Below are positions 1 through 5,410 of a stretch of 5,648 nucleotides of DNA, in pieces. The notes below the pieces were generated by a model, which did not search any database, had not been told where the DNA came from, and saw only the letters and a program-made list of their open reading frames with translations. How positions within the stretch are numbered: position 1 is the stretch's first letter; the number at the start of each line of letters is the position of its first letter. The DNA is from DASQFU01 sp035632955. Lineage in GTDB: Bacteria; Eisenbacteria; RBG-16-71-46. The position numbers and the translations under genes are program-made. The stretch lies in the NCBI GenBank assembly GCA_035632955.1, contig DASQFU010000026.1, positions 1 to 5,648 on the forward strand. The letters are read 5' to 3'.

Positions 1-221
1 CCTGCTTCGACGCCTGCGAGATCTGCGGCGGCCAGGGCTACTTCGAAGAGGGCGCTTCGGTGGTATGCCGGAACTGCACATCGCCGATCGTGCGCACCTC
101 GCTCGGGCGCTCGGGCGGATGCAATCCCATCCCGCTCCCCCACCGCACCACGGCCGGCGGCGCGCTCGAGATCGCGGAGAGCGATCTGCGCGCCGTGCTG
201 CCCCACCTCCAGGGACACTGA
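1..221 (+). CDS. DUF2318 / FtrD-like Fe-S membrane protein, C-terminal end (partial)
   Basis: The 3' end of a gene whose start lies upstream; the first whole codon is at base 3 and TGA is at 219-221, giving 72 visible residues. The visible part starts CFDACEICGGQGYF, continues with a second CxxC (VCRNC, visible residues 22-25) and then GGCNPIPL (C40). This pattern of CxxxCxxC, CxxC and GGCNPIPL is the hallmark of the C-terminal cysteine-rich domain of DUF2318 (FtrD-like) proteins, which usually follows several membrane helices. The family is linked to P19/FTR1-type ferrous iron uptake, where it probably handles electrons or iron at the membrane; its exact reaction is not settled. All six cysteines expected in this stretch are present, so the domain looks intact. 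The next gene, an FtsX-type permease, starts 11 nt downstream, the same order as Cj1660-Cj1661 of Campylobacter jejuni (recalled). Identity is fairly sure; the mechanism is inference. Confidence 0.86.
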   Translation, partial: CFDACEICGGQGYFEEGASVVCRNCTSPIVRTSLGRSGGCNPIPLPHRTTAGGALEIAESDLRAVLPHLQGH

Positions 222-232
222 CCGGAACGCCG

Positions 233-1495
233 ATGGTCGGGCGAATGTTGCTGGCGTCGATGCGGGCACGCCAGAGCCGGCTCGCGCTAGCGCTGCTCGC
301 GGTCTCGCTCGGCGTCGCGGTCGCGACCGCGCTCGCGACGCTGACGCTCGAGGTCGGCGACGATCTCGCGCGCACCTTGCGCGCCCGCGGTCCGAACTTC
401 GTCGTCCAGCCGCGAGGCGCCTCGCTGCCGCTCGATCTCGGGGGCGCGGACCTGCAACCCGCGCGCGCCGGGCTCGCGCTCGACGAGCAGGTCGTGGCAG
501 CGCTCAAGCGGTCGTTTTGGAAGCACAACGTGCTCGAAGCCTCGCCCGAGCTGGCGCTCGCCGTCACGCTCGACGGCCGGCCCTCCGCCCTCACCGGCGT
601 CTGGTTCGAGCGCGAGCTGGCGGGACCCGACGGCCCGTGGCGCACCGGCCTCGCGAGGCTCCATCCCACGTTCCGCCTCGCCGGACGCTGGCCGGGCGAG
701 GGCACGGACGAGATCGCGCTCGGCCGCGACCTGGCCGCCCGGCTCGGGCTCCGCGTCGGAGCGCCGGTCACCGTCGCTCATGGCGGCCAGCGCCAGCGCC
801 ACCGCGTCACTGCCATCGTCAGCGCCGGCGGCCTCGACGATCGCCGAGCGTGGGCCCCGCTCCGCGTCGTTCAGGACCTGGCAGGACGCACTGGCGAAGT
901 GGATCGCGTCTGGTTCAGCGCGCTGGTGCTTCCCGCGCCGCGCACTCCAGCGCCGGATCCCGAGCAGGATCCCGTCGCGTACGAGCGCTATTCGTGCACC
1001 GCGTATCCGGACAACGTCGCCCGCGATCTCGCCCTGGCCGTTGGCGGCGCCGACGTGCTGCCGCTGCGCGAGGTCGTGGCGGGCGAGGCACGGATCGTCG
1101 GGCGGCTCGACTTCCTCATGATCGCCTTGTCGCTGCTGGCGCTCGGCGCGTCGATACTCGGCGTCGCTTCCACGGCGACGGCGGCGGTGGTCGAGCGCCG
1201 CTCCGAGATCGCACTGCTGCACTCGCTCGGCGCGGCGCGAGCCCAGCTCGCGGCGTTGTTGCTCGGCGAGACGTCGAGCGTTGCGCTGCTCGGCGGTGTC
1301 GCCGGCTGGGTGCTCGGGAGCCTCGCCGCGTTCCTGATCCGCGGCCACCGGTTCGATCTCCAGAGCACGTTCCACTGGCCGTTGCTGCCGATCGCTCTGC
1401 TGCTGGCGCTCGGGGTCGGCGTGCTCGGCACGCTCGTCCCGCTGCGGCAGGCACTGCGCATCGATCCCGCCACGGTGCTGCGTGGCTCCGCGTAG
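233..1495 (+). CDS. FtsX/MacB-type ABC transporter permease, first of two (P19 iron locus type)
   Basis: A 420-residue inner-membrane permease of the type VII (FtsX/MacB/LolC-like) ABC class. One membrane helix lies near residues 17-37, then a large extracytoplasmic domain of about 250 residues, then three helices near 293-318, 347-369 and 383-403. Between helices 2 and 3 sits the cytoplasmic coupling motif ERRSEIALLHSLGA (321-334), and the end reads RIDPATVLRG, both typical of FtsX permeases. The periplasmic domain carries FWKHN (95-99) and a lone cysteine in YSCTAYPDNVA (C255), which I recall as features of permeases in P19-type loci. ATG 233 is chosen because it leaves 11 nt after the upstream gene and places the basic N-terminus just before helix 1; ATG 245 is an alternative. 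An in-frame extension upstream to ATG 65 overlaps the preceding gene and lacks family-like sequence. The substrate is inferred from context. MacB-like export or lipoprotein transfer is the alternative. Confidence 0.9.
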   Translation: MVGRMLLASMRARQSRLALALLAVSLGVAVATALATLTLEVGDDLARTLRARGPNFVVQPRGASLPLDLGGADLQPARAGLALDEQVVAALKRSFWKHNVLEASPELALAVTLDGRPSALTGVWFERELAGPDGPWRTGLARLHPTFRLAGRWPGEGTDEIALGRDLAARLGLRVGAPVTVAHGGQRQRHRVTAIVSAGGLDDRRAWAPLRVVQDLAGRTGEVDRVWFSALVLPAPRTPAPDPEQDPVAYERYSCTAYPDNVARDLALAVGGADVLPLREVVAGEARIVGRLDFLMIALSLLALGASILGVASTATAAVVERRSEIALLHSLGAARAQLAALLLGETSSVALLGGVAGWVLGSLAAFLIRGHRFDLQSTFHWPLLPIALLLALGVGVLGTLVPLRQALRIDPATVLRGSA

Positions 1496-1502
1496 AGCCG
1501 CG

Positions 1503-2597
1503 ATGCACCGGCGCCTGCTGCTCGCCGCCCTGTGGCGGCGGCGCGGCATGGTCGCGCTCGCGGTGTTCGCGGTCGCGCTCGGCGCGACCCTCGCTTCCGC
1601 GCTGCTCCACGTCTCGGGCGACATCGGCGACAAGCTGACCCGCGAGCTGCGCGCCCTCGGCCCGAACCTGCTGCTGGTGCCGGCCGGTGACGGGAGTGGG
1701 AGCGCCTATCTCCACGAAGCCTCGGTGCGCGCGCGGCTCGCGCGTCCGGGTCTGAGTGGCGTGACGCTGCTCTATGCGGTGGCCGACGTCGAGGGGCGCG
1801 CCGTGCAGCTCGTCGGCGCCGACCTCGAGGCGGCGCGCTTGCTGCATCCGACCTGGAGCGTGCCGGCCGGCGGTCCTCAGCCGACCTCGCTGATCGGCGC
1901 CCGACTCTTCGATGCGCTCGGCGCCGGCCCGGGCCGGCGTTTGAACGTGCGTTTCGGCGGGCAGAAGCCGATCCTGTGGCCCGCCGGCGTACGACTCGAA
2001 GCCGGAGGCGCCGACGATCAAGCGTGGTGGGTGCCGCTCGCCGAGCTGCAGCGCCACACCGGCAGGGAGGGCCAGGTGAGCCTGGCCCAGGTGCGAGTCG
2101 ACGGCGATCTGGCGACCGTGCGCGCGGTCGCGGCCGAGCTCGAAGGCGCCGGCATGCAGGCGATCGTGCTGCACGCGCTCGCGGCCACCGAGGGCCGCGT
2201 GCTCGACCGCACGCGCAGCCTGATGGCGCTCGTCACCGTCGCGGCGTTGCTGGCGGCGGGCCTGTGCGCACTCGGCACGCTCACCGATCTCGCGCTCGAA
2301 CGCCGCCGCGACATCGCGCTCATCAAGGCGCTCGGCGCGACGCGCCGGGACGTGGTGCGCCTGTTCGCCGGCGAATCGCTGGCGATCGGCCTGATCGGCG
2401 GGCTCCTGGGCGCAATGCTCGGCTACGGTCTCGCGCGCCTGATCGGGCATCAGGTCTTCCACGCCGCGATCGCTCCGCGCTGGGACGTGCCGCTGCTGGT
2501 GCTCGCGCTGTCGGCCGCGGTCGCCGTCCTGGCCGGACTCGGTCCGATCCGCTTCGCGCTCGCGGTCGAGCCCGCCCTGGCGCTCAAGGGCGAGTGA
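1503..2597 (+). CDS. FtsX/MacB-type ABC transporter permease, second of two
   Basis: A 364-residue partner of the preceding permease with the same plan: one helix near residues 16-38, an extracytoplasmic domain of about 195 residues, then helices near 236-262, 291-314 and 328-349. The coupling motif ERRRDIALIKALGAT (266-280) would contact the ATPase. After helix 1 comes LTRELRALGPNLLLVP, matching LARTLRARGPNFVVQP in the first permease at the same place, so the two arose by duplication and probably form a heterodimer. The periplasmic domain is about 60 residues shorter and lacks the cysteine motif of the first, so the two halves are specialised. ATG 1503 lies 7 nt after the upstream stop. An in-frame GTG at 1482 inside the previous gene would add seven unremarkable residues and is less likely. 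The ATPase gene follows after a single base, which argues for translational coupling. Confidence 0.9.
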   Translation: MHRRLLLAALWRRRGMVALAVFAVALGATLASALLHVSGDIGDKLTRELRALGPNLLLVPAGDGSGSAYLHEASVRARLARPGLSGVTLLYAVADVEGRAVQLVGADLEAARLLHPTWSVPAGGPQPTSLIGARLFDALGAGPGRRLNVRFGGQKPILWPAGVRLEAGGADDQAWWVPLAELQRHTGREGQVSLAQVRVDGDLATVRAVAAELEGAGMQAIVLHALAATEGRVLDRTRSLMALVTVAALLAAGLCALGTLTDLALERRRDIALIKALGATRRDVVRLFAGESLAIGLIGGLLGAMLGYGLARLIGHQVFHAAIAPRWDVPLLVLALSAAVAVLAGLGPIRFALAVEPALALKGE

Positions 2598-2598
2598 G

Positions 2599-3684
2599 AT
2601 GGCGGAGGTGCGGGTGCGTCTCGAGCAGGTGTCGCGACACTACGGCACGCTGCGGGCGCTCGACGGCGTCGATCTCGAGATCCGGGCCGGCGAATGGCTG
2701 TCGGTGATGGGGCCTTCGGGCTCGGGCAAGAGCACGCTCATCAATCTCATCGGCGCGCTCGACCGGCCGACGGCGGGACGGCTGTGGGTGGACGGCGTCG
2801 AGCTCACCGGCCTCGGCGACAGTGACCGCGTTCGCGTCCGGCGCGAGAAGGTCGGCATCATCTTTCAGCAGTTCCACCTGCTCCCCTACCTTACGGCGCT
2901 CGAGAACGTGATGGTGGCCCAGCACTACCACTCGGTCGCCGACGCCGGCGAGGCGCGTGCGGCGCTCGATCGCGTCGGGCTCGGCGAGCGCAGCACGCAT
3001 CTTCCCTCCCAGCTCTCGGGCGGCGAGCAGCAACGCGTGTGCGTCGCGCGGGCGCTGATCAACCAGCCGCGGCTCATCCTCGCCGACGAGCCCACGGGCA
3101 ACCTCGACGAGGACAACGAGACGCGGGTGCTGCAGCTCCTCCGGGAGCTGCACGCAGAGGGACACACCGTCGTGACCGTCACGCATGCGCCCAAGGTGGG
3201 CAATCTCGCGGACCGGCGCGTGGAGCTCGCGCACGGGCGACTCGCGGATCTGACGGTCCCGAGCGAGGAGATCGAGCGCCGCTACGACGAAGTGCTGATC
3301 CAGATGTGGGCGTTGGACGAGGACGGTCGTGTCCCCGAGGCCACACGGGTCCGCGTCCCGGACGTCGTGGACAATCGCCGGACGCTGCAGGGAATGATCG
3401 AGAGCGGGCTGATCTCCACTCCCGGCGCCTCGCTGGCGTTCACGCCGCGCGGCCAGGGCCGCGCGCGCGATCTCGTGCGCCGGCGTCGCCTGGCCGAGGT
3501 GCTGTTCTTCTCCGCGCTGCACCTGCCGGATCGCGAGGCCGAAGCCACCGCGTGCCGGATGGAGCACATCATCGATCCCGAAGTGACGAACAGCATCTGC
3601 GCCTTCCTCGGACACCCGCGACGATGCCCTCACGGCAAACCGATTCCGACCGGCAACTGCTGCGACCTGCCGATCGTCTCGTAG
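2599..3684 (+). CDS. ABC transporter ATPase fused to a C-terminal DtxR-like metal-sensor domain
   Basis: 361 residues in two parts. Residues 1 to about 218 are a full LolD/MacB-type ATPase: Walker A GPSGSGKST (38-46), Q-loop FQQF (89-92), signature LSGGEQQRV (139-147), Walker B LILADEP (159-165, catalytic E164), D-loop NLD (168-170) and switch H196. It should energise the two upstream FtsX permeases. Such ATPases normally end here. Residues from about 221 instead resemble DtxR/IdeR regulators: a winged-helix-like segment (224-292, with the wing near 268-285), then RRRRLAEVLFFSALHL (294-309) and ACRMEHIIDPEV (318-329) with the CxxEH metal signature C319/E322/H323, then LGHPRRCPHGKPIP (337-350). 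The DtxR SH3/FeoA-like third domain is absent, and four extra cysteines (C334, C343, C354, C355) decorate the tail. The frame is continuous across the junction and no Shine-Dalgarno sequence marks an internal start. A role as an iron-gated ATPase or bifunctional regulator is inferred. The ATPase assignment is near certain and the DtxR resemblance strong. Confidence 0.93.
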   Translation: MAEVRVRLEQVSRHYGTLRALDGVDLEIRAGEWLSVMGPSGSGKSTLINLIGALDRPTAGRLWVDGVELTGLGDSDRVRVRREKVGIIFQQFHLLPYLTALENVMVAQHYHSVADAGEARAALDRVGLGERSTHLPSQLSGGEQQRVCVARALINQPRLILADEPTGNLDEDNETRVLQLLRELHAEGHTVVTVTHAPKVGNLADRRVELAHGRLADLTVPSEEIERRYDEVLIQMWALDEDGRVPEATRVRVPDVVDNRRTLQGMIESGLISTPGASLAFTPRGQGRARDLVRRRRLAEVLFFSALHLPDREAEATACRMEHIIDPEVTNSICAFLGHPRRCPHGKPIPTGNCCDLPIVS

Positions 3685-4502
3685 CGCTCGCGCCCGCAGC
3701 CGCGATCGGCTGTGCCGAGGGCACCGCGCGGCTCGACGTGCGCGACGCGTCGGCGTTCGCCGCGGGACATTGGACCGGCAGCGGCCACGTTCCGCTCGAC
3801 GAGCTCGCGGCGCGCCGCAGCGAGCTGCCGCCCCGCGACCGGCGGATTCTCGTCGTGGCCGAGAACGGCGAGCGCGCCTCGCGAGCGGCCGATGCGCTGG
3901 GATCGCTCGGCTATGCGGACGTCGCGTGGCTCGACGGAACGCTGGCGGAGATCCCGGGCGGGCTGGCCGGGGCGGGACCGGCGGCGCGGTTGTGGCGGCC
4001 CGCGCCATTCTTGGAATGGGCGCTGCCGGCGTTGACGCCCGGTCTGGCCATCGACCTCGCCGCCGGCGCCGGGCGCGAAGCCGTGTTCCTGGCGCTCCAC
4101 GGCTTCGCCGTCGAAGCGTGGGATCACGACCGCGGCGCGTTGGATCGCGCGTGCGCGCTGGCGGTACGGCATGGCGTCACGATCACGCCCGTGGTGCGCA
4201 ACCTCGAGCGGCGCGCACCCGATCTCCCCGAGGGTCGGGCAGGGCTCGTGACCGTGTTCCGCTTCCTACACCGGCCGCTGTTTCCGCACATCGAGCGCGC
4301 GCTTGCCCCGGGGGGCTCCCTGGTATACGAAACCTACCGTCGCGGCCAGGCGCGCTTCGGGCGTCCCAGGCATCCGCGCTTCCTGCTCGACGACGGCGAG
4401 CTCTCCCGCGCCTTTCCCAGCCTGAGCGTCGAGCACTATGAAGAGCTCGATCCGCCGGAGGGGCCGATCGTGGCGCGGTTGCTCGCGCGCCGGCCGGCAT
4501 GA
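3624..4502 (+). CDS. Rhodanese-like domain / TehB-like SAM-dependent methyltransferase fusion
   Basis: A 292-residue predicted cytoplasmic protein. Residues about 35-113 match a rhodanese fold: LDVRDASAFAAGHW (37-50), VPLDEL (56-61), ILVVAENGERASRAA (75-89) and LGYADVAWLDG (95-105). The active-site loop, normally CxxGxRS, reads AENGERA, so the catalytic cysteine is replaced by A79 and sulfur transfer is unlikely. Residues about 130-292 are a class I methyltransferase: motif I AIDLAAGAGREAVFLA (142-157), acidic D167 after strand 2, VFRFLHRPLF (211-220), APGGSLVYETY (228-238) and FGRPRHPRFLLDDGEL (245-260), a set typical of TehB-like enzymes. The substrate is unknown. ATG 3624 is the only ATG before the rhodanese motif and lies 61 nt inside the ATPase gene. 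The next in-frame candidate, GTG 3738, would cut away the start of the rhodanese domain. No clear Shine-Dalgarno sequence is visible, so coupling to the upstream gene is likely. Confidence 0.83.
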   Translation: MPSRQTDSDRQLLRPADRLVALAPAAAIGCAEGTARLDVRDASAFAAGHWTGSGHVPLDELAARRSELPPRDRRILVVAENGERASRAADALGSLGYADVAWLDGTLAEIPGGLAGAGPAARLWRPAPFLEWALPALTPGLAIDLAAGAGREAVFLALHGFAVEAWDHDRGALDRACALAVRHGVTITPVVRNLERRAPDLPEGRAGLVTVFRFLHRPLFPHIERALAPGGSLVYETYRRGQARFGRPRHPRFLLDDGELSRAFPSLSVEHYEELDPPEGPIVARLLARRPA

Positions 4503-4536
4503 GCGTCGCATCCGTTGCTGGCCACCCACTCGTAAT

Positions 4537-4597
4537 CATGAGGAGAGGGATTTCGAACCCGGAGGTGAGCTTGGTCGGACGTGCCTCTCTGATCATG
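4537..4597 (+). other. Possible stem-loop around the ribosome-binding site
   Basis: CATGA (4537-4541) can pair with TCATG (4593-4597), and GAGAGG (4543-4548) with CCTCTC (4584-4589). This gives an 11-bp interrupted stem with a 35-nt loop. The loop contains the Shine-Dalgarno sequence and the TTG start of the DUF4198 gene. The arrangement lies in the only real intergenic gap (4503-4570). It could influence translation, but an interrupted stem with so large a loop may be chance. Confidence 0.25.
4561..4569 (+). promoter_or_regulatory. Shine-Dalgarno sequence setting a TTG start
   Basis: GGAGGTGAG is an almost perfect complement of the 16S rRNA 3' end. It lies 5 nt (counted from GGAGG) before TTG 4571, which opens straight into a good signal peptide. 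The sequence after the upstream in-frame ATGs at 4499 and 4538 holds rare codons (AGG AGA in tandem, CCA, GTA) and no signal-peptide logic, so the TTG start is preferred. GTG 4565, two codons upstream, falls within this element and is unlikely. Confidence 0.6.
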
Positions 4598-5410
4598 GGG
4601 CTCGGCGCCGCGCTGTCGATTCCGGTCGCCGTGTCGGCGCACGAGTACTGGCTCGCACCTTCGACGTATCGCGCCGCGGCCGGCGACACGGTGCGGATCG
4701 CGGCCTACGTCGGCACCGGTTTCCGCGGCGAGCCGAAGCCCTACGCCGCGACGCGCGCGCTGCGCTTCACCGTGCAAGGTCCCAAGCGCCTCGACCTGAC
4801 GCGGGCGGCGACCAACGGAGATCTGAGCTGGACCCGATTCGTCGCAGCCGATGGTGGCGGCGCCTTGTTCGGATACGAATCGGATCTCGCCTCGATCGAG
4901 CTCGATGGCCCCGCGTTCGACAGCTATTTGAAGTTGGAAGGTCTGAACGGCCCGCGCGCCGCTCGCGCGCGGCGCCGGGAGCGCGGCTCCGCGCGCGAGC
5001 GCTACGCCCGCTGCCCGAAGGCCTGGGTCGCGGGCACGGAGGCCACGCGCGCGCGTCAGGTGCTGGGTCTGACGATGGAGATCGTCCCGCTCGCGACACC
5101 CGGCCTCGGCCCCACGTTGCCGGTGCGCGTGCTTTATCGCGGGCGGCCGCTCCGCGGCGTTCTGCTGCGGGCCTGGAACCGGCCGCTCGCCTCCGGCTTC
5201 GCTCCGACCGACGCCGCCGCCCGCGACTCGGTCGGGCCGGCGACCGAGGGCCGGTCCGACCGCAACGGTCTCGTCACGTTGAGAGTCGATGCCGCCGGCG
5301 AGTGGCTGGTGAGCGCCGTGCACATGGTGCGCGCGGCCGACCGCCGCGCGGCCGACTGGGAGAGCCACTGGGCGTCGCTGACGTTCGCCCGCGCGCGACC
5401 AGGGCGGTGA
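4571..5410 (+). CDS. Exported DUF4198 domain protein (metal uptake-associated)
   Basis: 279 residues from TTG 4571. A signal peptide with a short basic start (MVGRA), a hydrophobic core and a likely cut after VSA (residue 23) is followed at once by HEYWLAP, the standard start of mature DUF4198 proteins. Further family marks are VRIAAYVGTGFRGEP (41-55), FDSYLKLEGL (116-125), RERYARCPKAWVAG (142-155), then a beta-sandwich-like second half with RVLYRGRPLRGV (186-197), SDRNGLVTLRVDAAGEWLVSA (about 229-249) and ADWESHWASLTF (261-272). DUF4198 proteins are periplasmic or secreted and often sit beside nickel, cobalt or other metal transporters; their ligand is mostly unproven. An ORF from ATG 4499, overlapping the previous stop as ATGA, would add 24 residues ahead of the signal peptide with poor codon use, and is less likely. 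The stop overlaps the start of the next gene by one base (TGATG), implying co-translation. Confidence 0.83.
   Translation: MVGRASLIMGLGAALSIPVAVSAHEYWLAPSTYRAAAGDTVRIAAYVGTGFRGEPKPYAATRALRFTVQGPKRLDLTRAATNGDLSWTRFVAADGGGALFGYESDLASIELDGPAFDSYLKLEGLNGPRAARARRRERGSARERYARCPKAWVAGTEATRARQVLGLTMEIVPLATPGLGPTLPVRVLYRGRPLRGVLLRAWNRPLASGFAPTDAAARDSVGPATEGRSDRNGLVTLRVDAAGEWLVSAVHMVRAADRRAADWESHWASLTFARARPGR
4960..5001 (+). repeat. Perfect 13-bp inverted repeat inside the DUF4198 gene
   Basis: The arms CGCTCGCGCGCGG (4960-4972) and CCGCGCGCGAGCG (4989-5001) are exact reverse complements separated by 16 nt. They encode the arginine-rich linker around residues 130-143 of the DUF4198 protein. The arms contain runs of alternating CG. 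The mRNA could fold into a very stable hairpin here. No T-run follows, so it is not a classical terminator. Confidence 0.55.

Noticed and set aside
65..232. In-frame N-terminal extension of the first permease from ATG 65
   Set aside because: Lies inside the DUF2318 gene and encodes a Pro/Arg/His-rich stretch ahead of the usual basic start and first helix.
287..1633. 448-codon open frame on the minus strand opposite the first permease
   Set aside because: It is rich in Arg, Gln and Glu with no family motif, and exists because GC-rich codons rarely give antisense stops. The plus-strand frame has clear FtsX motifs.
1116..2462. 448-codon minus-strand frame opposite the second permease
   Set aside because: Low-complexity Arg/Ala/Gln-rich translation that spans the ends of two real genes; a shadow of the plus-strand coding.
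3292..3306. Internal start (GTG 3292 or ATG 3304) producing a free DtxR-like protein
   Set aside because: The nearest GGAG (3267-3270) is about 20 nt from GTG 3292, and ATG 3304 lies within the first helix of the domain, so a separate product is not supported.
3039..3623. In-frame upstream extension of the rhodanese-methyltransferase
   Set aside because: Overlaps the ATPase in another frame and gives Arg/Ala-rich sequence without domain features; treated as a shadow.
2584..4008. 474-codon minus-strand frame opposite the ATPase and rhodanese part
   Set aside because: Exactly mirrors well-supported plus-strand domains and has no recognisable motif of its own.
4503..4560. Possible sigma70 promoter (TTGCTG at 4515-4520)
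   Set aside because: No acceptable -10 element occurs 16-18 nt downstream; TAATCA is only 12 nt away. No DtxR-box-like palindrome is visible either.
4543..4570. tRNA-like T-arm on the minus strand (GGGTTCGAAATCCC in reverse complement)
   Set aside because: The T-loop has an extra base, the stem does not pair beyond three bases, and no anticodon or D arm can be found nearby.
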